Positions 15,529-25,102 are shown, counted from the first letter of the stretch. The stretch: DNA of 64,000 bases from JAITVB01 sp031553805 (GCA_031553805.1 JAVBLC010000003.1:19362-83361), one strand, 5' to 3'. Made by a program: numbers and translations. Notes: generated by a model not told the origin, from the letters alone.

Positions 15529-17097
15529 ATGAAAAAATTCAGCAAAATTTTCCTGGCACTCGTTGTGGGTGTAGGGATGACGTTCGCCTCCTGTATGAAG
15601 GAGAACACGGGCGGTGACAACCCTGATGGACCGGAAGCCGGCAACGGTTACGTTTCGTTCAAGATCCGTGCAACGGCTGCCCCCGATTCGAAAGCTCCGG
15701 GTGACACCGAAGTGGGCACGGCCAACGAAAACATCATTACCAATGCTCTTGTGGTGCTCTACAACCCCACGTCGATGACTGTGAAGTATCAGTTCCCGTA
15801 CTCGTTCACCAGCAACGGTACCGGTCCGATCACCGGGGGTTCTGACGTACTTGCAGGTTCGACCAGCGCTTACTTCCAACTCAACGCCCGGGAAGTGACC
15901 GAAATCGCTTACAAGCTGGTTGTGATCCTCAACCCGAATGCCGCCGTAACGACTGCTACCGAAGTAGGTAAAGCTTACTCGGTATTTGCAGACGTGGCTA
16001 CGGCAACTGCGGCTGACCTGACCGGTGCTGCCAAGAACAACTTCATGATGACCAACTTCCAGGGTTTGGTTGACGTGCCGGTTGCCGCTGTTAAGGCTAC
16101 CGCCGCTCTTGCCAACGCCGCTCCGGTAGGCGTATGGGTTGACCGTACGATGGCCAAGGTGGTTGTGGATGGTGCTGCTGCTTCGACCAAAGCTACGATC
16201 TCGGGCCAGGTTTGGAAACTCGACGTGCTCAACACGAAGATGTACTGGATGCGCCGTCTGGCTAACATGAACGACGGTACCGCTGAAGTTGTTGAACCTT
16301 ATCCCGCAGCTGTAGGTGCAGCTCTCCCGTCGGTTGACCGCGGTAAGCTCTATGCTGAAGACCCGAATATGTGGGGCTACAGCCCCGACCTCTACAGCAC
16401 GAACAACGCTGTCTATGGCGGTGCTTCTCCGCTCGCCTCGCCGTTCACCAGGGTGGTTAATACTGAAGTGACCAACGCTTGGGCCAGTGCCGAATACTGC
16501 CTTGAAAACACGATGCGTGCCGCAGAACAGTTCCTGGACGTAACCACCTCGGTGGTCGTGAAGCTGAAATACGCTCCCACCACCTCGAGTGTGGCTTTTG
16601 CCCCCGCCGCAGCGAAACCTATCGGCAATACCCCGTACTTCGTTTACGCTGGTTTCGTATTCCATCCGACTGACCTGGACGCTATTGCAGCTACTGGTCT
16701 TGACCTGGTGGCTTACCCGACCCTGGGTGCTCTCCAGGCCCTTCTCAACACGACTTCGAGCGGCATCGCCGGTTTCACCACTTGGGTAAACTACGCTGCC
16801 ATGCAATCTGCTTCGAAACTCGTGGCTACCGGCCTGCAGTTCAACTTCGACGGTATCAACTACTACCGTATTCCGATCCGCCACTACGAAGATTTTTATC
16901 AGGGTTCTCCGATGGCTTGGGGCCGTTTTGGTGTTGTGCGTAACAACGTTTACAAGGTGCACATCAACAACGTAAACAACCCGGGTAACTTTGAGATTCC
17001 CGAACCGGACGGTCCGGACGAACCGGGCAACGCTTGGTTGTCTGTTCAGATCGACATCCTGCGGTGGGTGATCCGCGAACAAGGCGTAGACCTTTAA
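15529..17097 (+). CDS. Mfa1-like fimbrillin, probable major pilin of locus A
   Basis: This is a 522-residue pre-pilin lipoprotein: lipobox FASC with C22, a first strand (YVSFKIRATA), then K55 followed by Ala, at the position where type V pilins are processed. Middle segments include RTMAKVVVDG, ENTMRAAEQFLDVTTS and WGRFGVVRNNVYKVHINNV. An acidic Pro linker (IPEPDGPDEPG) precedes the C-terminal donor-strand-like tail LSVQIDILRWVIREQG. Codon use differs from the neighbours, with many GCT, GGT, CGT and GTT codons, as in highly expressed genes. A very strong hairpin follows at 17112. Both points suggest this is the most abundant pilin. It is first of four paralogues in tandem. Confidence 0.88.
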   Translation: MKKFSKIFLALVVGVGMTFASCMKENTGGDNPDGPEAGNGYVSFKIRATAAPDSKAPGDTEVGTANENIITNALVVLYNPTSMTVKYQFPYSFTSNGTGPITGGSDVLAGSTSAYFQLNAREVTEIAYKLVVILNPNAAVTTATEVGKAYSVFADVATATAADLTGAAKNNFMMTNFQGLVDVPVAAVKATAALANAAPVGVWVDRTMAKVVVDGAAASTKATISGQVWKLDVLNTKMYWMRRLANMNDGTAEVVEPYPAAVGAALPSVDRGKLYAEDPNMWGYSPDLYSTNNAVYGGASPLASPFTRVVNTEVTNAWASAEYCLENTMRAAEQFLDVTTSVVVKLKYAPTTSSVAFAPAAAKPIGNTPYFVYAGFVFHPTDLDAIAATGLDLVAYPTLGALQALLNTTSSGIAGFTTWVNYAAMQSASKLVATGLQFNFDGINYYRIPIRHYEDFYQGSPMAWGRFGVVRNNVYKVHINNVNNPGNFEIPEPDGPDEPGNAWLSVQIDILRWVIREQGVDL

Positions 17098-17111
17098 TCA
17101 CTTAAGTAAGA

Positions 17112-17159
17112 GCGTTTCCGGGGCCCAAAAGGGCAACCCCGGGCCCCGGAAACGTTTTT
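17112..17159 (+). terminator. Strong intra-operon hairpin after the first pilin of locus A
   Basis: A 14-bp GC-rich perfect stem (17113-17126 with 17141-17154) carries a 14-base loop and is followed by five Ts. It sits 15 bases after the stop of the 15529 pilin and before three more pilins on the same strand, so it probably reduces read-through to the later genes or protects the upstream mRNA. Confidence 0.85.
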
Positions 17160-17225
17160 CATAACATTTCAACTCCGAATAAAACCGAATACAGCGACAA
17201 AAAGGAAACGAAGCGCAACGCAACA

Positions 17226-19040
17226 ATGATGAAAACGACGAAAAAGATAGGATGGTTGATTCCGGCGGTTTTGCTGGCAGGGATGCTGATGCTCTCCTGC
17301 AACCTGGTTGAGCCCGAGTATAAAGGGGGCAACGAGGGTGAGGAAACCGATGGAGAAACGGCTATGCTCTGTTTCGGCGTGACGATCAAGGGTGGGATGG
17401 CTACCAAAGCGACCGACGACGGCCTTCCGGGCGAATCGAATGTGCACAACTTCCGTGTGATCCTTTACGATATGACGGGTGTGGCCCGCTATATCCGGAA
17501 TTATACTGTCGATCAAGCCCATTCAGATCCTAACCTGTTGGCGATCAATCCGCCGAGCTACCAGACCGTGGCTTTCCAAGTGGTCAAACGCGATTATATG
17601 GCTGTGGTTTTGGTTAACCATATGAACTTCAATCAACCGCCCGAGGCATATCCCCAACCGAGTTACAATGTCGAATACCGAACCCGTGATGTCGGCCATT
17701 CGATGAGTGTGCTCTACACGCCGATCGATTTCAACGGGATTCCGGTGGAAGCGAACAGCTGGAAATACTGGGCATTCTTTACCTTGACCGGTTTTACCAA
17801 TTCGGCACCGCACCATCCCCGGGAATGGAGCGAAGATGCGGGCTGTTTCTATATGAGCAACGCCGACGGCGCGATACCCGTGACCTCGACAAACCTTTGG
17901 GGAACCAAGTCAGAGGCCGAGGCCAACCCGATTTCGATCAATGTGGAACGTTCCGTAGCCAAGGTTGCAGTGAAGAAAGGGAGCAACTTCTCCATTCTTT
18001 CCGGAGCTGAGTTTGATGACAATTCGCTTGTCTGGCGTGTGGACATTATGAACAAAGTGATGTACCCGCTCCGCCGGCAAACCAATACCGCCCCGTTCTC
18101 CGGTAGTGCCCCCGGCCCGAATGAAATGGCCACCACCGACCGGGCCCTGCGTTATGCCGTTGACCCCAACTGGGATAACCTGAGCAACCAGCGGAATTCT
18201 TCACTGCCGAAAGTCACGTTGTTCGACCGCTACTGGACGGAGAACGACCTCACGCGGTTCTTTTACAATCCGCAACTTACCTGGTCGCTAGACGGGGTGA
18301 TCCGCAGTGACAATTTCGAATACACCACCGAAAACACGATGGCGGCCGAAGAGCAATACGAGGACGTGACCACGCGTATATTGATCCACTGCAATTTCCG
18401 TCCGCCGCTGCTCAGTCCCCGGATCGCTGAGGCCGCCCCGGGGATCGACAAAGGCATCGAATTGACCGGTGAACTGGCTACCAAAGCGGGAAACGCCCCG
18501 GCGACCCGGGCTCCGTATCTGCAGCCTCCCCCTGCAGCCGGTGTATCGTTTTACACTTATTCCGGCCGTGCGTTCTCGCTGCAGACGATGAACCATTTCT
18601 TAAAATATCCGCCGAGCATAGATACTGACACCCATCCTGAGTTGCAGCCGTTGAAAGATCTATGTATGGATAACACCCAAAACGCTGCCCTTCGGGCTGC
18701 CTTCGGTCTTCCCGCTAACGTTTGGGATATCGTAGATGCGGTGACAGAACCGGCAGAGGCGGGAAGTTACAACGGGGTGAATTTTTACAAGCGGGGAATC
18801 TCGTATTACGGTGTGCCCATCCGCCACTTCAACGACATCCAGAGCCCGGTGCCGATGGGCTATGGCCGCTGGGGGGTAGTGCGCAATAACTATTACATGA
18901 TGACGATCAACAGCATCTCGTGGCCGGGTAGCCCTACCATTCCCGACCCGACGGGGCCGGACGACAAACCGATCCCGGCTATTTCGGTGCAGGTGAGCGT
19001 GGTGCCCTGGACGGTCCGCAACCAGGAAATCAAGTGGTAA
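17226..19040 (+). CDS. Mfa1-like fimbrillin (second paralogue of locus A)
   Basis: The 604-residue lipoprotein has lipobox LSC with C25, a short acidic Gly-rich spacer, and first-strand residues ETAMLCFGVTIKGGMATK with K61-Ala as the likely processing site. Paralogous landmarks are VERSVAKVAVKKG, ENTMAAEEQYEDVTTRILIH, GYGRWGVVRNNYYMM, the linker IPDPTGPDDKP and the tail ISVQVSVVPWTVRNQEIKW. It is about 80 residues longer than the first pilin, with extra loops between the two pilin domains. Codon use is ordinary for the region. It is separated from the major pilin by a terminator-like hairpin, so lower expression, as an ancillary subunit, is plausible. Confidence 0.85.
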   Translation: MMKTTKKIGWLIPAVLLAGMLMLSCNLVEPEYKGGNEGEETDGETAMLCFGVTIKGGMATKATDDGLPGESNVHNFRVILYDMTGVARYIRNYTVDQAHSDPNLLAINPPSYQTVAFQVVKRDYMAVVLVNHMNFNQPPEAYPQPSYNVEYRTRDVGHSMSVLYTPIDFNGIPVEANSWKYWAFFTLTGFTNSAPHHPREWSEDAGCFYMSNADGAIPVTSTNLWGTKSEAEANPISINVERSVAKVAVKKGSNFSILSGAEFDDNSLVWRVDIMNKVMYPLRRQTNTAPFSGSAPGPNEMATTDRALRYAVDPNWDNLSNQRNSSLPKVTLFDRYWTENDLTRFFYNPQLTWSLDGVIRSDNFEYTTENTMAAEEQYEDVTTRILIHCNFRPPLLSPRIAEAAPGIDKGIELTGELATKAGNAPATRAPYLQPPPAAGVSFYTYSGRAFSLQTMNHFLKYPPSIDTDTHPELQPLKDLCMDNTQNAALRAAFGLPANVWDIVDAVTEPAEAGSYNGVNFYKRGISYYGVPIRHFNDIQSPVPMGYGRWGVVRNNYYMMTINSISWPGSPTIPDPTGPDDKPIPAISVQVSVVPWTVRNQEIKW

Positions 19041-19065
19041 CAGAAACGAAGATTTGACGACAGAG

Positions 19066-20892
19066 ATGAAAAGAGAGTTGAAAATATGGATTCTGATATG
19101 CCTTGCAGGGATGCTCCATTCCTGTAACATAACGGAGTCTTTTCCGGACGGACCTGAGCCCGGTGAAGGCGGTGGCTCCGACACCAAGGCCTATGTCTCT
19201 TTTTGTGTGCAGATTGATCCGGAGCTTGAGACCCGTGCGGACGAAGAGGATGTGGGCATGTCGTGGGAACAGCGTGTAAGGGATATTCGGATCATTTTAT
19301 ACAATACCGACGGCATCGCAAAGTATATCTTCAATTTCAACAACATTCCGAGCGACCTCAAACTCCCCGCGCCCGATTACCAGACCTATGGGCTGGAAGT
19401 GAAAAAACAGAACTACCGGGTCGTGGTGCAGGTCAACGCCGCGCGTCCCGACCCGAAAGGGCAGGGGATCGATTTCCTGGCTGAAACGGCCAATGTGGGT
19501 CACAGCATCGATGTTTATTCCCAGCCGGTCAATTTCAAGGACATGGCAATGGGGACTCCGATGCATAGCCGTTCGGGCGATGATTGTTGGCGTTATTTTG
19601 CTTTCATGTCCCTGACCGGTACCTACGAGTCTATATATGTCACCAAGGATAATGGTTACAAAGCCAACGGCGCTACCAGTTTCTTTATGTGCAATGCCGA
19701 CGGGATTACCCTGTTGCCGGCGTCGGAAGTGCGGGAATCCGTGACTGCGGCTGAGGCCAACCCGATCACGATCCGGGTGGAACGCGCCGTGGCCAAGGTG
19801 GCGATGTTTAAGAGTCCGACGTTGGAGGTGCCCCAGGGTGTCGTGATAACCGACCTCTTATGGCGGACGGAAAACCAGAATATGTGGGTGTACCCGATGC
19901 GTCAACGCACCTATGCGTCTACGGGTAGCATGGAAAAGGCTTCGGATCCCCAGAGTGTTCGTTATGCCATCGATCCCAATTTCTACTCTCACAGCCGCTT
20001 GAGATACACCTATAATGGCCAAACAGTTCCCTACCCAGCTAGCGAGGAACGCAATAATCCCACCAACCACTTCGAACTGCTCAAGAGGATGCGCTCCACT
20101 TATTGCTCGGAAGAGCTCTACCCGGGGATGTTCGGGATGGATTTCCTATTCTCCCTTACCTGGGCGACCGGTACCACTCATCAGTCCACTCCTACTTCCT
20201 CGCGTTCGGATTTTGAGTATGTCATGGAGAACACGATGGGGGCTAGCGAACAATACGAAGATGTGACCACACGCGTGGTGGCAATCGTGGGCTACAACCC
20301 TAATCCGAGTTCGTATTGTCCGGTCAAGGGGCAATCCAGTATCCGGGGACTGACCCCGACATCGGCTGGATTTGCAGTATCCTATTATACCTATGGCGGG
20401 TACACATTTACCCGCCTGGATATGAACTCGATGTTTAAAGATCATACCCTGGTTCCAGATTTTTTGCCCGGCCTGCGGACACTGCTCGATACCGAAGGCA
20501 CTAAAATTCTCCAGGACCTGAATTTTACAGGCGTACTTGCAACTTATACAGATCAAATGGAGCCGGATTTAGGCCCTGCAGTTGGGTATAGTTATAAGGG
20601 TTTTTGTTTTTACAAAGATACCAACAACTACTATACGGCCAAGATCCGTCACTTCGACGATACCCAGAGTCCGTCTCTGATGGGCTACGGCCGCTACGGG
20701 GTGGTGCGGAACAATTACTATAAGTTGACGGTAACCAAGTTCTCGGATTTCGGATCGCCCACTTATCCCGACCCCGAAGGACCGGACGATGACATCGTCG
20801 GCCGCATCGCGATCCAGGTCGAAGTGCTGCCTTGGGGTGTACGCGATAATGACCAGGAACTGGGCGAGAATATTCCCTCGCCCCCCAGATAA
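19066..20892 (+). CDS. Mfa1-like fimbrillin (third paralogue of locus A)
   Basis: This is a 608-residue lipoprotein. I chose the ATG at 19066 (MKRELKIWIL) over an upstream in-frame ATG at 19054 because it gives a normal signal peptide. The lipobox ends LHSC at C20. A strand YVSFCVQIDPELETR precedes R57-Ala, the only Arg among the four paralogous pilins of locus A. Shared motifs are VERAVAKVAMF, MENTMGASEQYEDVTTRVVA, GYGRYGVVRNNYYKLT, the linker YPDPEGPDDD and the tail IAIQVEVLPWGVRDND. It lies 25 bases after the previous stop. Relative to the second paralogue it carries an additional insertion around residues 300-350 (RNNPTNHFELLKRMRS). Confidence 0.85.
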   Translation: MKRELKIWILICLAGMLHSCNITESFPDGPEPGEGGGSDTKAYVSFCVQIDPELETRADEEDVGMSWEQRVRDIRIILYNTDGIAKYIFNFNNIPSDLKLPAPDYQTYGLEVKKQNYRVVVQVNAARPDPKGQGIDFLAETANVGHSIDVYSQPVNFKDMAMGTPMHSRSGDDCWRYFAFMSLTGTYESIYVTKDNGYKANGATSFFMCNADGITLLPASEVRESVTAAEANPITIRVERAVAKVAMFKSPTLEVPQGVVITDLLWRTENQNMWVYPMRQRTYASTGSMEKASDPQSVRYAIDPNFYSHSRLRYTYNGQTVPYPASEERNNPTNHFELLKRMRSTYCSEELYPGMFGMDFLFSLTWATGTTHQSTPTSSRSDFEYVMENTMGASEQYEDVTTRVVAIVGYNPNPSSYCPVKGQSSIRGLTPTSAGFAVSYYTYGGYTFTRLDMNSMFKDHTLVPDFLPGLRTLLDTEGTKILQDLNFTGVLATYTDQMEPDLGPAVGYSYKGFCFYKDTNNYYTAKIRHFDDTQSPSLMGYGRYGVVRNNYYKLTVTKFSDFGSPTYPDPEGPDDDIVGRIAIQVEVLPWGVRDNDQELGENIPSPPR

Positions 20893-20934
20893 AGACCGGA
20901 ATAAAACAACGAAAGCAAAACGACACAAAAACAG

Positions 20935-22620
20935 ATGAAACTGTACCGATACATATTTCTGAGCCTCTTGGCCGGCCTCCTTTTTTCCTGTAACATCGGA
21001 GAGAAGTGGGACGATGTCGACGGTCCTGTGCCTGAGCCGACGCCCTCGCAGGAGACTGGATTCGTGTCGTTGAAGATCAGTCTTTTGGACGAAACCGGCA
21101 CCAAAGCCGATTTTGAGGAAAATGCAGGGAAAGCTGCTGAACAGATGGTTCATTCGGTGCGCGTGGTTTTCTACGAAACATTTGATTATGGCTGTTATGT
21201 TACTGAACTTTGGGATATTAACGCCACCAATGTTTCGGGAGGCTCTCTGTCCACGTTTACCGGTAGCGATGTGGCTACCGACCAACCGGCGACCGCTTCG
21301 AGTTTTTATACCGTAGCCCATAAGATGCTCAGAGGGAATTACAAGGTGGTGGTAATTATTAATCCCACCAACACCCTCAAAATAATAACCGAGAAATACT
21401 ATCCTCTTTCGTCGATCGAAGGGTTTGCTTCGGGCCTCACTGAAAAATCTTTCACCGGCGAAAACTACACCGAGTTTCTGATGCTTAACGAGCAAGGTCC
21501 GGTGCAAATCAATGCAACGCAACATTTTTACAAAAAGGAGGAGGACGCGAAAGCAAATCCCCTGGTTGTGAGGACGGAGCGTGCTGTGGCCAAGATCGCG
21601 TTCGGAGTCTATGGCGCGACGATTACTCCCCTGCCGCTCAACTCTTCTTTTGAGGAACCCCGTGTTGTCGATCTCGGTTCGTTGATGACGAAAAATTCTG
21701 CGGCACCGGATGTGCGTTCATCGCCAATCCCGATGACGGTCGCTTTTCCCATGGGCTTGAAAGGCATGTTCTGGCAAGTGGATGCTGTTAACTTGAAAAG
21801 CTACTGGCTGCGTCGGATGACCACCAAGGGGAACGGCGTGATGGAGCAATATGGTGATACGGACCGGCAGAATTTCTATGCCGAGGACCCCAATTTCTCC
21901 GGTTATGCCAGCTGGACCAATTCTTTCCTTACCTCGGAATTCCGGTACGCTACTTTCGATACCGACATCAGTCGTGGCGTTGTGGCCAATACCGATTACA
22001 ACTGTTGGTCAACGGCTTATGTGCCTGAAAACACGATGGTAGCCGACGAGCAATACCACAAACTGGCCACCCGCATCATCGTGAAGTGTGTTTTCGAGTC
22101 GTCTTACTATAGCGGTGGCGAGATTCATGGCTGGAATGCGAGTACGGGAACCCACTTCTACTCCTATATTTATACGGCCAGTAACGGGACCAAATACGGC
22201 GTGATTATCCCTCTGTCTACGATGCAAAGGTATGTGGAAGGGTCATTGAGTCCCGGTTCATATCCCGGGCTGAGTGATGCTATTAATGCAGCAAAGGTTC
22301 AATATCCTAATTTTTCAACGGTTCCAGGAAATACGCCCGCTTTCTCGACCAACAACCTGAATTTCTATAAAAGCGGGGTTTGTTACTATACGCTGCCGAT
22401 CAAGCATTTCGGCCAGCCGGCTCCCAACGGATATGGCAAGTACGGCGTTGTGAGGAACAATGTCTATCGGGTCGGGATAACTGCGATCAAATGGCCCGGC
22501 TCGCCGACCTTCCCGGATTCGACCGGCCAGATCGACACGAACGATGAAACGGTGGACATGGAAGCCGTCATGAAGATGTCTACATGGGAGAAACAGGATG
22601 AGGAAATCACGTTTAACTAA
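20935..22620 (+). CDS. Mfa1-like fimbrillin (fourth paralogue of locus A)
   Basis: The 561-residue lipoprotein has lipobox LFSC with C19, a strand FVSLKISLLDETGTK and K57-Ala as the predicted processing site. Recognisable segments are RTERAVAKIAFGV, PENTMVADEQYHKLATRIIVK and GYGKYGVVRNNVYRVGI. The linker FPDSTGQIDTND lacks the usual Pro-rich PDG pattern, and the tail (MEAVMKMSTWEKQDEEITFN) departs from the VxVxxWxxR form of the other three. Its donor strand may therefore be weaker or specialised, as expected of a subunit used once, near one end of the fibre. It begins 42 bases after the third paralogue. Confidence 0.82.
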   Translation: MKLYRYIFLSLLAGLLFSCNIGEKWDDVDGPVPEPTPSQETGFVSLKISLLDETGTKADFEENAGKAAEQMVHSVRVVFYETFDYGCYVTELWDINATNVSGGSLSTFTGSDVATDQPATASSFYTVAHKMLRGNYKVVVIINPTNTLKIITEKYYPLSSIEGFASGLTEKSFTGENYTEFLMLNEQGPVQINATQHFYKKEEDAKANPLVVRTERAVAKIAFGVYGATITPLPLNSSFEEPRVVDLGSLMTKNSAAPDVRSSPIPMTVAFPMGLKGMFWQVDAVNLKSYWLRRMTTKGNGVMEQYGDTDRQNFYAEDPNFSGYASWTNSFLTSEFRYATFDTDISRGVVANTDYNCWSTAYVPENTMVADEQYHKLATRIIVKCVFESSYYSGGEIHGWNASTGTHFYSYIYTASNGTKYGVIIPLSTMQRYVEGSLSPGSYPGLSDAINAAKVQYPNFSTVPGNTPAFSTNNLNFYKSGVCYYTLPIKHFGQPAPNGYGKYGVVRNNVYRVGITAIKWPGSPTFPDSTGQIDTNDETVDMEAVMKMSTWEKQDEEITFN

Positions 22621-22641
22621 GATTTACAACTGATGTGTCCG

Positions 22642-23877
22642 ATGAAAAGATATAAACTGATATCACTGCTTATCCTGGGTCTGGCCCTGCTGAGTTCTTC
22701 CTGCGTGAAGGAAGATCTCAAAGAGCCGAATCGGGAAGGGGAGTTGGTGGATATGTCACTGACGATCCTGATGCAGCAGTTTGATTCATCGGCCGGTATG
22801 ACGGAAACAAAGTCCGTTACGACCGACGACGGGATTACCATCACCTACGGGACCGCCCCGGCGACCCGCCAGACGGCTGAACTCAGCAACGAGAGTTCCA
22901 TCAACGACCTTTGGGTAGTGCAATGCCTCGACAACACAAGTTTTCGTGTTTCCTATATCCCCTCGGTGGGGGCCCTTCAGCAGGTTACCCTGAACGGGGT
23001 CAATTATTCGGCTTATAAAGTTTCTGTCCCCATGGTCCGCGTGGACTATGTCTACAGACACGGGGTCGACCCTCCCCAGGTGCTGCTGATTGCCAATACC
23101 GCTGACCCGAACCTTTTCGCCGGTGTTTATGCGATGAGCGACCTTTGGGAGAAGATGGACCGTGTGGTAAACAGCGAAGCGGAAGTCACGGCCAACAACC
23201 GGATTGTTATGACCGGGAACTATGTCGGATCTATTCCGCTCGACTATGACAATCCCTATCCGGAACTTACCCGAAACAGCCTGATGATCGATATGTTCCG
23301 CTCTGTCGTGAAGCTCGAGGTGACAGTGAACCCTGTCAGCACCCTCACCAGTGGCGAGTTTGTAGGTTATCCGCTGACGCTGAATAAAGTGCAGATCGAG
23401 AGCGCTTCGCGCTGGATTCCACTGAAGGCCGGGATGAAGAGTGCGACACGGTATCCGGCCGTATCCTATCGCAGTACGCAGAATTACTCGGATTACTTTA
23501 TGGATTATCCGGAAGAGAGTTTGACGTTTGGCAATAAAATGAATTGGTATCTTGCCCCCAATCGCCGCGGAGTGGGCCCGAATGTCACAACCCAGGCCAA
23601 GTCCAGGTTTAACGATCCGAGCTATTTCGAATTGAGCGATACATATAATTATTATTCCTATGCGACAAGGATTGTCCTGAAGGGCACACTGGACGGAAAG
23701 CCCATCAAGTTCAGGATCTACCCGGGAGGTTCGTATTGGGATCCAGAGGTCGATGAGACTATGATAAACAGCTATAATCTCACTCCAAATACAGTCTATT
23801 CGTTGAACATCACCATTAATGGTGTTTCGCGAAACGATCAACGGATCGAGTATGAGTTTCCGATGAGATATGAATAG
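22642..23877 (+). CDS. Divergent fimbrial lipoprotein, candidate tip or accessory subunit
   Basis: The protein has 411 residues if started at MKRYKLISLL (22642); an in-frame ATG three codons earlier is also possible. It has a lipobox SSSC (C21), a first-strand-like VDMSLTILMQQFDSS, and basic residues at K57 and about R75 where processing could occur. It lacks the ENTM and VVRNN motifs of the preceding pilins and has no Pro-linker plus tail. It ends in TPNTVYSLNITINGVSRNDQRIEYEF. A subunit without a donor strand would fit at a fibre end that accepts but does not donate a strand, so a tip role is plausible. The family assignment is only at the level of fimbrillin-like lipoproteins. Confidence 0.7.
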   Translation: MKRYKLISLLILGLALLSSSCVKEDLKEPNREGELVDMSLTILMQQFDSSAGMTETKSVTTDDGITITYGTAPATRQTAELSNESSINDLWVVQCLDNTSFRVSYIPSVGALQQVTLNGVNYSAYKVSVPMVRVDYVYRHGVDPPQVLLIANTADPNLFAGVYAMSDLWEKMDRVVNSEAEVTANNRIVMTGNYVGSIPLDYDNPYPELTRNSLMIDMFRSVVKLEVTVNPVSTLTSGEFVGYPLTLNKVQIESASRWIPLKAGMKSATRYPAVSYRSTQNYSDYFMDYPEESLTFGNKMNWYLAPNRRGVGPNVTTQAKSRFNDPSYFELSDTYNYYSYATRIVLKGTLDGKPIKFRIYPGGSYWDPEVDETMINSYNLTPNTVYSLNITINGVSRNDQRIEYEFPMRYE

Positions 23878-23932
23878 GCCGGATGTCATCGGTCAGGACA
23901 GAAAAAAGATAAAAAGATAAAAACGACATACA

Positions 23933-24928
23933 ATGAAAAGATTCGCGAAAAAGATAGGCTATGGCTTGGCGGGGTTGCTTCTGCTCATGACCTCGTGCGT
24001 GAGGAGCGGCGCCGACGATTGCGGCGGCTATTTGCGCATTGTCTATGACTACAACATGGACTACAAGGACCTGTTTGAAAAGCAGGTGACCTTCCTGAGC
24101 GTTTTCGCCTTCGATGCAGAAACGGGCGTGTTGGTCAGCGAAATCAAGAAACAGCAGAATCCCTTCCCGGAGAATTATAAGATGGAGATTCCGATGGAGC
24201 TTCAGGGCCGCAAGCTCACCCTTGTGGTTTGGGCCGGACTCGATCCCGATTCCTATCAATTCCCGATGATGACTCCCGGAACCTCCACAATGAATGACTT
24301 GAAGGTACGGGTGCGGGGTTGCGAAACGTTCTGTGTCAATCGGAGCGAAGCGCTTTGCCCGCTGTGGCACGGCATCCTCGAGAATATCGAGTTTTCGCCG
24401 ATGGACACAGAGGTTAAGACCGTTTCGATGATGAAAAATACCAATAAATTCCGGGTCATCCTACAGACATTCAATGACATAGATAATGGGGCGCTTGACA
24501 TCAACAACTTCGATGTGCGCATCTTCTCAGCCAACGGGAAGTACAATTGCCACAATGCACTCGAAGATAATAAATTGCAGCAGATCGAATACACGACCTA
24601 TTACGAGGCCAACGACCCCGAAGTAGGAGCTATCGCCGAGCTGAACACGCTCCGCCTGATGAACGACGGCCGGGCCAATATATTCAGGCTTACCGACAAC
24701 CGTTCGGGCAAGGATATCCTGAACCTCAATCTCACCAAGTATATCGACGCGCTCAAATTGCTGCAGTGGAACAGCATCCCCCTGCAGGAATATATGGACC
24801 GCGAAGACCGGTATTCGATCCTCGTCCTGCTGGAGCGGGCCAACCCCGACGATCCGCGGAGCGGATGGATGTCGGCACAGGTCAGGATTAACGACTGGGT
24901 GATCCGCGTCACGGACGTCGATGATTAA
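23933..24928 (+). CDS. FimB/Mfa2-like fimbrial anchor lipoprotein
   Basis: The 331-residue lipoprotein begins MKRFAKKIGYGLAGLLLLMTSC (C22). It continues with segments typical of FimB/Mfa2 (DUF1812-type) anchors: CGGYLRIVYDYNMDYKD, VTFLSVFAFDAETG, KLTLVVWAGLDPDSY and a late LDINNFDVRIFSANG. No K/R-Ala processing site follows the first strand, as expected for a protein that keeps its lipid anchor. In P. gingivalis such proteins cap and anchor the fibre base to the outer membrane and limit fibre length. It is the last gene of locus A and is followed by a terminator. Confidence 0.85.
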   Translation: MKRFAKKIGYGLAGLLLLMTSCVRSGADDCGGYLRIVYDYNMDYKDLFEKQVTFLSVFAFDAETGVLVSEIKKQQNPFPENYKMEIPMELQGRKLTLVVWAGLDPDSYQFPMMTPGTSTMNDLKVRVRGCETFCVNRSEALCPLWHGILENIEFSPMDTEVKTVSMMKNTNKFRVILQTFNDIDNGALDINNFDVRIFSANGKYNCHNALEDNKLQQIEYTTYYEANDPEVGAIAELNTLRLMNDGRANIFRLTDNRSGKDILNLNLTKYIDALKLLQWNSIPLQEYMDREDRYSILVLLERANPDDPRSGWMSAQVRINDWVIRVTDVDD

Positions 24929-24945
24929 CAGCGATTGCTTTGGTC

Positions 24946-24990
24946 GCAGCAGGCAGCGGAGGGGAATTTCCTCCGCTGTTTGCTTTTTTG
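24946..24990 (+). terminator. Terminator of fimbrial locus A
   Basis: An imperfect 14-bp stem (about 24948-24962 with 24970-24984) centred on GCAGCGGAGG is followed by a run of six Ts. It lies 18 bases after the anchor gene's stop. Confidence 0.8.
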
Positions 24991-25001
24991 TACTCCGATC
25001 C

Positions 25002-25032
25002 TTTGAATTTCGGATAATCGGAAATATCTTCG
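25002..25032 (+). promoter_or_regulatory. Promoter of the first L,D-transpeptidase gene
   Basis: There is TTTG at 25002-25005, a 19-base spacer and TATCTTCG at 25025-25032, one mismatch from TAnnTTTG. It is 70 bases before the ATG at 25103. Confidence 0.5.
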
Positions 25033-25102
25033 CGGCTGAAAATTCCGGCAAGGGGCGTGCGAAGAAAGAGAAGCGAACACCGGATGATTTTGAAAAACAG
25101 TA

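Noticed and set aside
15511..17082. Minus-strand open frame opposite the first locus A pilin
   Set aside because: Composition rich in Val, Arg and Gly without motifs; the pilin on the plus strand is certain.
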